6,883 nucleotides of DNA from Gammaproteobacteria bacterium (GTDB lineage: Bacteria; Gemmatimonadota; Gemmatimonadetes; Longimicrobiales; Gaopeijiaceae): NCBI GenBank assembly GCA_009843625.1, contig VYDD01000411.1:1-6883 (forward strand), given 5' to 3'. The notes under the pieces are model-generated. The model was not told the origin of the DNA, made no database searches, and was given only the letters and a program-made list of their open reading frames with translations. The position numbers and the translations under genes were made by a program. Below are positions 5,230 to 6,883 of the stretch, piece after piece (positions within the stretch are counted from its first letter, which is position 1; every line of letters starts with the position of its first letter).

Positions 5230-5319
5230 TGGTGGCCATGGTGGGATTCGAACCCACACGTCCATCAGGTGGACACCGGAGTCCAAGTCCGGCGCGTCTG
5301 CCAATTCCGCCACATGGCC
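5230..5319 (-). tRNA. Leucine-type tRNA body with UGG (proline) anticodon
   Basis: All arms pair without mismatch on the minus strand: acceptor GGCCATG/CATGGCC (7 bp), D stem GCG/CGC with the Leu-typical loop GAATTGGCAGA, anticodon stem CCGGA/TCCGG around loop CTTGGAC, long variable arm GTCCA-CCTGA-TGGAC, and T arm GTGGG-TTCGAAT-CCCAC. The discriminator is A (5233) and CCA is encoded (5230-5232). The anticodon is TGG (5283-5285), which reads Pro codon CCA. The long variable arm, G1-C72 and A73 fit tRNA-Leu; bacterial tRNA-Pro has a short variable loop, C1-G72 and G37, whereas here position 37 is A. The body therefore says Leu and the anticodon says Pro. An automatic caller would label it tRNA-Pro. 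Leucine charging is inferred from LeuRS's known independence from the anticodon in E. coli. Confidence 0.9.
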
Positions 5320-5353
5320 TGCGTTGTCCCCGTCCTCGTCCCGTCGCTTTCCG

Positions 5354-5396
5354 AGAGAGCTGGCGGGTGGCTTCCTAGGGCGCCCGCCAGCTCTCT
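5354..5396 (-). terminator. Strong GC hairpin between transposase and tRNA genes
   Basis: AGAGAGCTGGCGGG (5354-5367) and CCCGCCAGCTCTCT (5383-5396) form a perfect 14-bp stem with a 15-nt loop that can shrink by a further G-U and G-C pair. It has no T-run on either side. It most likely isolates the tRNA gene, 35 nt away, from transcription coming out of the transposase; it could also be a recombination or mobile-element end. Confidence 0.45.
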
Positions 5397-5469
5397 AACT
5401 CAGATCAGGCGCAGACGGCGATCATCAGCACGAAGGGTGACCGCTGTCAATATGTGTATGCGCGTTTTC

Positions 5470-5493
5470 CGTTTTTGCGTGTGGGTAAAAACG
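5470..5493. repeat. AT-rich inverted repeat after the transposase
   Basis: CGTTTTT (5470-5476) and AAAAACG (5487-5493) are perfect inverses with a 10-nt spacer in an unusually AT-rich patch (about 5448-5493). It lies just outside the proposed left end of the insertion sequence, on the 3' side of the transposase gene. Confidence 0.35.
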
Positions 5494-5509
5494 TGGATAG
5501 GGGTGATTC

Positions 5510-6439
5510 TCAGGCAGTCAGTTCCTGATACTGGAGCCGCTTCCCGACCAGTCCTCTGACGACCCGGCGCATCTGCTCCAGTGTGTCCAGCTCCCGGGCG
5601 TTGTGCCGCCCGGTGAATTCGTCCACGTACCGCTGGAGGTGCTTGCCGCTCATCTTGTGGTAGGTGCCGACGTAGCCGCGCTTGAGCATCGACCAGAACG
5701 ACTCGATGCCGTTCGTGTGGGTGTCGGCGATGACGTAGGTGCCGACCGAGTGCTGCACGGCTCGGTGCCGGTACTCCCCGGCGAGGCCGAGGTAAGCGCC
5801 GTGACCGTCCGAGTAGACCTGGGAGCCCCGGCGGGCGTGCTCGCGGACGAACGCGCGTAGCGTGTCGCCCCTGGTGTCCGGGATGAACCGCGCCCGAACC
5901 TGCCCCGTCTCCCGGTCCTTCAGGCCCACCACGGCGAGCTTCTCGGCGATGCGACCCTTCACGTGGCGGCGCGTGTCCTCGTGCTTGTTCTTCTCCAGTC
6001 CGCCGACGTAGGTCTCGTCCACCTCGACCGGACCGACGAGCTGCTCGCCGTAGTCGTCCCACGCCTGCCTGAGCCGGTGCGCCAGGTGCCACGCCGCCTT
6101 CTGGCTGATGCCCAGGTCGCGGTGGAGCTTCATCGAGGACACGCCCTTGAGCGACGTAGTGAACAGGTAGATGCCGATGGCCCACACCCGGTAGCCCAGC
6201 TTGGAGTCGGCCATGGCCGTCCCCGTGCGGAGCGAGAATCGCCTCCGACAGTCCCGGCAGCGGTAGGGCATCGAGTGGTGCTTGGCCCCGCTCTGAACGT
6301 TCACGGAACCGCAGTGTGGGCAGGCGACGCCGTTCGGCCAGCGGGCCTGGGTCATCCAGCGCTCCGCCGCGGAGTCGTCCGGGAACATCCCGAACAGGTC
6401 CGTGAGGCTGATGCCGTCCCGGTCGCTCTTGCCCGCCAC
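5510..6439 (-). CDS. IS1595/ISXO2-like transposase
   Basis: A 309-residue, full-length transposase. Residues 40-64 form a zinc ribbon (CPHC ... CRDC; C40, C43, C61, C64), followed by the helical DNA-binding part (KGVSSMKLHRDLGISQKAAW). The ISXO2-like catalytic domain has VEVDETYVGG (D141), VYSDGHGAY (D211) and HTNGIESFWSMLKR (N243/E246), the expected DD(N/E) triad, with the usual C-terminal RHNAR. The GTG start at 6439 has GGAGG six bases upstream; no ATG gives the same N-terminus. There is no frameshift or internal stop, so it may be active. A CCATCG-CTA-CGATGG palindrome overlaps its ribosome site and could limit translation or bind a repressor. Confidence 0.92.
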   Translation of the reverse strand: MAGKSDRDGISLTDLFGMFPDDSAAERWMTQARWPNGVACPHCGSVNVQSGAKHHSMPYRCRDCRRRFSLRTGTAMADSKLGYRVWAIGIYLFTTSLKGVSSMKLHRDLGISQKAAWHLAHRLRQAWDDYGEQLVGPVEVDETYVGGLEKNKHEDTRRHVKGRIAEKLAVVGLKDRETGQVRARFIPDTRGDTLRAFVREHARRGSQVYSDGHGAYLGLAGEYRHRAVQHSVGTYVIADTHTNGIESFWSMLKRGYVGTYHKMSGKHLQRYVDEFTGRHNARELDTLEQMRRVVRGLVGKRLQYQELTA

Positions 6440-6448
6440 CCCGACCCT

Positions 6449-6463
6449 CCATCGCTACGATGG
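6449..6463. promoter_or_regulatory. Palindrome over the transposase leader
   Basis: CCATCG-CTA-CGATGG, 6-bp arms with a 3-nt centre. It overlaps the last bases of the transposase ribosome site on the minus strand, so in RNA it could partly hide the site. A weak TTGCCC/CATCGT promoter pair with 17-bp spacing overlaps it. Confidence 0.3.
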
Positions 6464-6592
6464 GATCGTTGCAGCGAGCGGGCAACTTGAGACATAGAGC
6501 GCTATGATGACCAGGAGGGTCGCCCCCGTTAACCGCTCCCACCGTCAGTGTGGCCGAGGTGGGAGGGGACCGCGACTCTCCCGGCCGGGTTG

Positions 6593-6610
6593 GATGGTAG
6601 CGTGACCATC
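6593..6610. promoter_or_regulatory. Palindrome with -10 like box before small gene
   Basis: GATGGT-AGCGTG-ACCATC has 6-bp arms. TAGCGT (6598-6603), a TAnnnT -10 candidate, sits in its centre, followed by AAGGAG at 6632. This fits an operator over the promoter of the next gene; no clear -35 is visible. Confidence 0.3.
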
Positions 6611-6644
6611 GCCCCGCCGGACAACCGTGCTAAGGAGAATGAGG

Positions 6645-6857
6645 GTGACGCCCAGCGAAGTGTTCGTCGTCGTGGGTGACGGCGACTCCTATCTCGCGAC
6701 GAGCGACCCGGCCTCGTGGGCGGACGACCTTGAGCTGGCTGCCCACTACCCGACGGCAAGGGAAGCCAAGGCCGCGATGGACGCGGCCGACCCGCAGTCG
6801 CTACGCCGGATGGAGATCCGGAAGGTCCAGTGGCCTAGGCCGCCCCTCGTGTTCTAG
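6645..6857 (+). CDS. Small hypothetical protein, 70 residues
   Basis: The start GTG 6645 is chosen because AAGGAG (6632-6637) lies 7 nt upstream; the in-frame ATG at 6639 is too close to it and GTG 6627 precedes it. The protein begins MTPSEVFVVVGDGDSYLATS and continues with SWADDLELAAHYPTAREAKA, then a short C-terminal strand (RRMEIRKVQWP). A beta-strand, a turn, an 'ADDLELAAHYPTAREA' helix and a further strand resemble small proteins carried by actinobacterial phages and plasmids, but I do not recognise a named family and assign no function. Confidence 0.6.
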   Translation: MTPSEVFVVVGDGDSYLATSDPASWADDLELAAHYPTAREAKAAMDAADPQSLRRMEIRKVQWPRPPLVF

Positions 6858-6883
6858 CTCCTCCATCACGATGCGGGTGGTGG

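Larger units (their letters stand above)
5500..6526 (-). mobile_element. IS1595-type insertion sequence (ends tentative)
   Basis: A complete IS1595/ISXO2-type transposase is flanked by weak inverted ends: GGGGTGATTCTC (5500-5511) and, on the minus strand, GGGGCGACCCTC (6526-6515), nine of twelve identical. The left end overlaps the transposase stop codon. No matching 8-bp target duplication is seen (CGTGGATA left, CGTTAACC right), so the ends may be wrong or the copy old. Confidence 0.45.

Noticed and set aside
5063..5257. A 64-codon minus-strand frame beginning inside the tRNA
   Set aside because: Its N-terminus is simply the translated 3' part of the tRNA, and it has no RBS.
5233..5261. 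The tRNA 3' end as an integration attachment site
   Set aside because: No second copy of the tRNA 3' segment and no tyrosine or serine recombinase gene are present in the window, so this cannot be supported here.
5400..6542. A 380-codon open frame on the minus strand across the transposase
   Set aside because: It is a different frame of the same DNA; the 5510-6439 frame has clear transposase motifs and an RBS, this one has low-complexity Arg/Pro-rich sequence.

Overview
This is a high-GC bacterial window. It has AAGGAG/GGAGG ribosome binding sites, GTG starts, abundant PIN-domain toxins and an IS1595-type transposase. These traits and the plant-type LRR protein fit an environmental Actinomycetota or Chloroflexota genome, but nothing here fixes the taxon. 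The gene layout suggests an accessory or genome-plastic region rather than a housekeeping locus.

Left part (1-2206): the 3' part of a large secreted-type protein that is open from the left edge. It has a Pro-rich linker, an LRR N-cap, five 24-residue plant-type leucine-rich repeats, a gluzincin (HExxH...E) peptidase-like domain and two C-terminal beta-sandwich-like regions.

Middle part (2388-4317): a toxin-antitoxin cluster. A ribbon-helix-helix antitoxin and PIN toxin pair (2408-3033) is followed by a Phd-type antitoxin and PIN toxin pair (3358-3986). The second pair has a recognisable promoter and palindromic operator, and its antitoxin appears to start at a non-standard ATA codon. Facing it is the C-terminal half of a third PIN toxin (4120-4317, minus), which is cut off abruptly. 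That cut looks like a recombination or deletion junction.

Right part (4318-6883): a small membrane protein (minus) preceded by a large nested inverted repeat (4800-4892); a regulatory-looking stretch with a perfect 15-bp palindrome; a possible 25-residue micro-protein with its own promoter and RBS; a tRNA gene (minus); a strong hairpin; a full-length IS1595/ISXO2-type transposase (minus); and a small hypothetical protein.

The most striking item is the tRNA at 5230-5319. It is a fully paired type II tRNA with a leucine-type body (long variable arm, Leu-like D arm, G1-C72, A73, encoded CCA), yet its anticodon is UGG, which reads the proline codon CCA. If expressed and charged with leucine it would place leucine at CCA codons. 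The other items most worth checking are the 93-nt nested hairpin before the membrane gene, the ATA-start Phd antitoxin and the micro-ORF.
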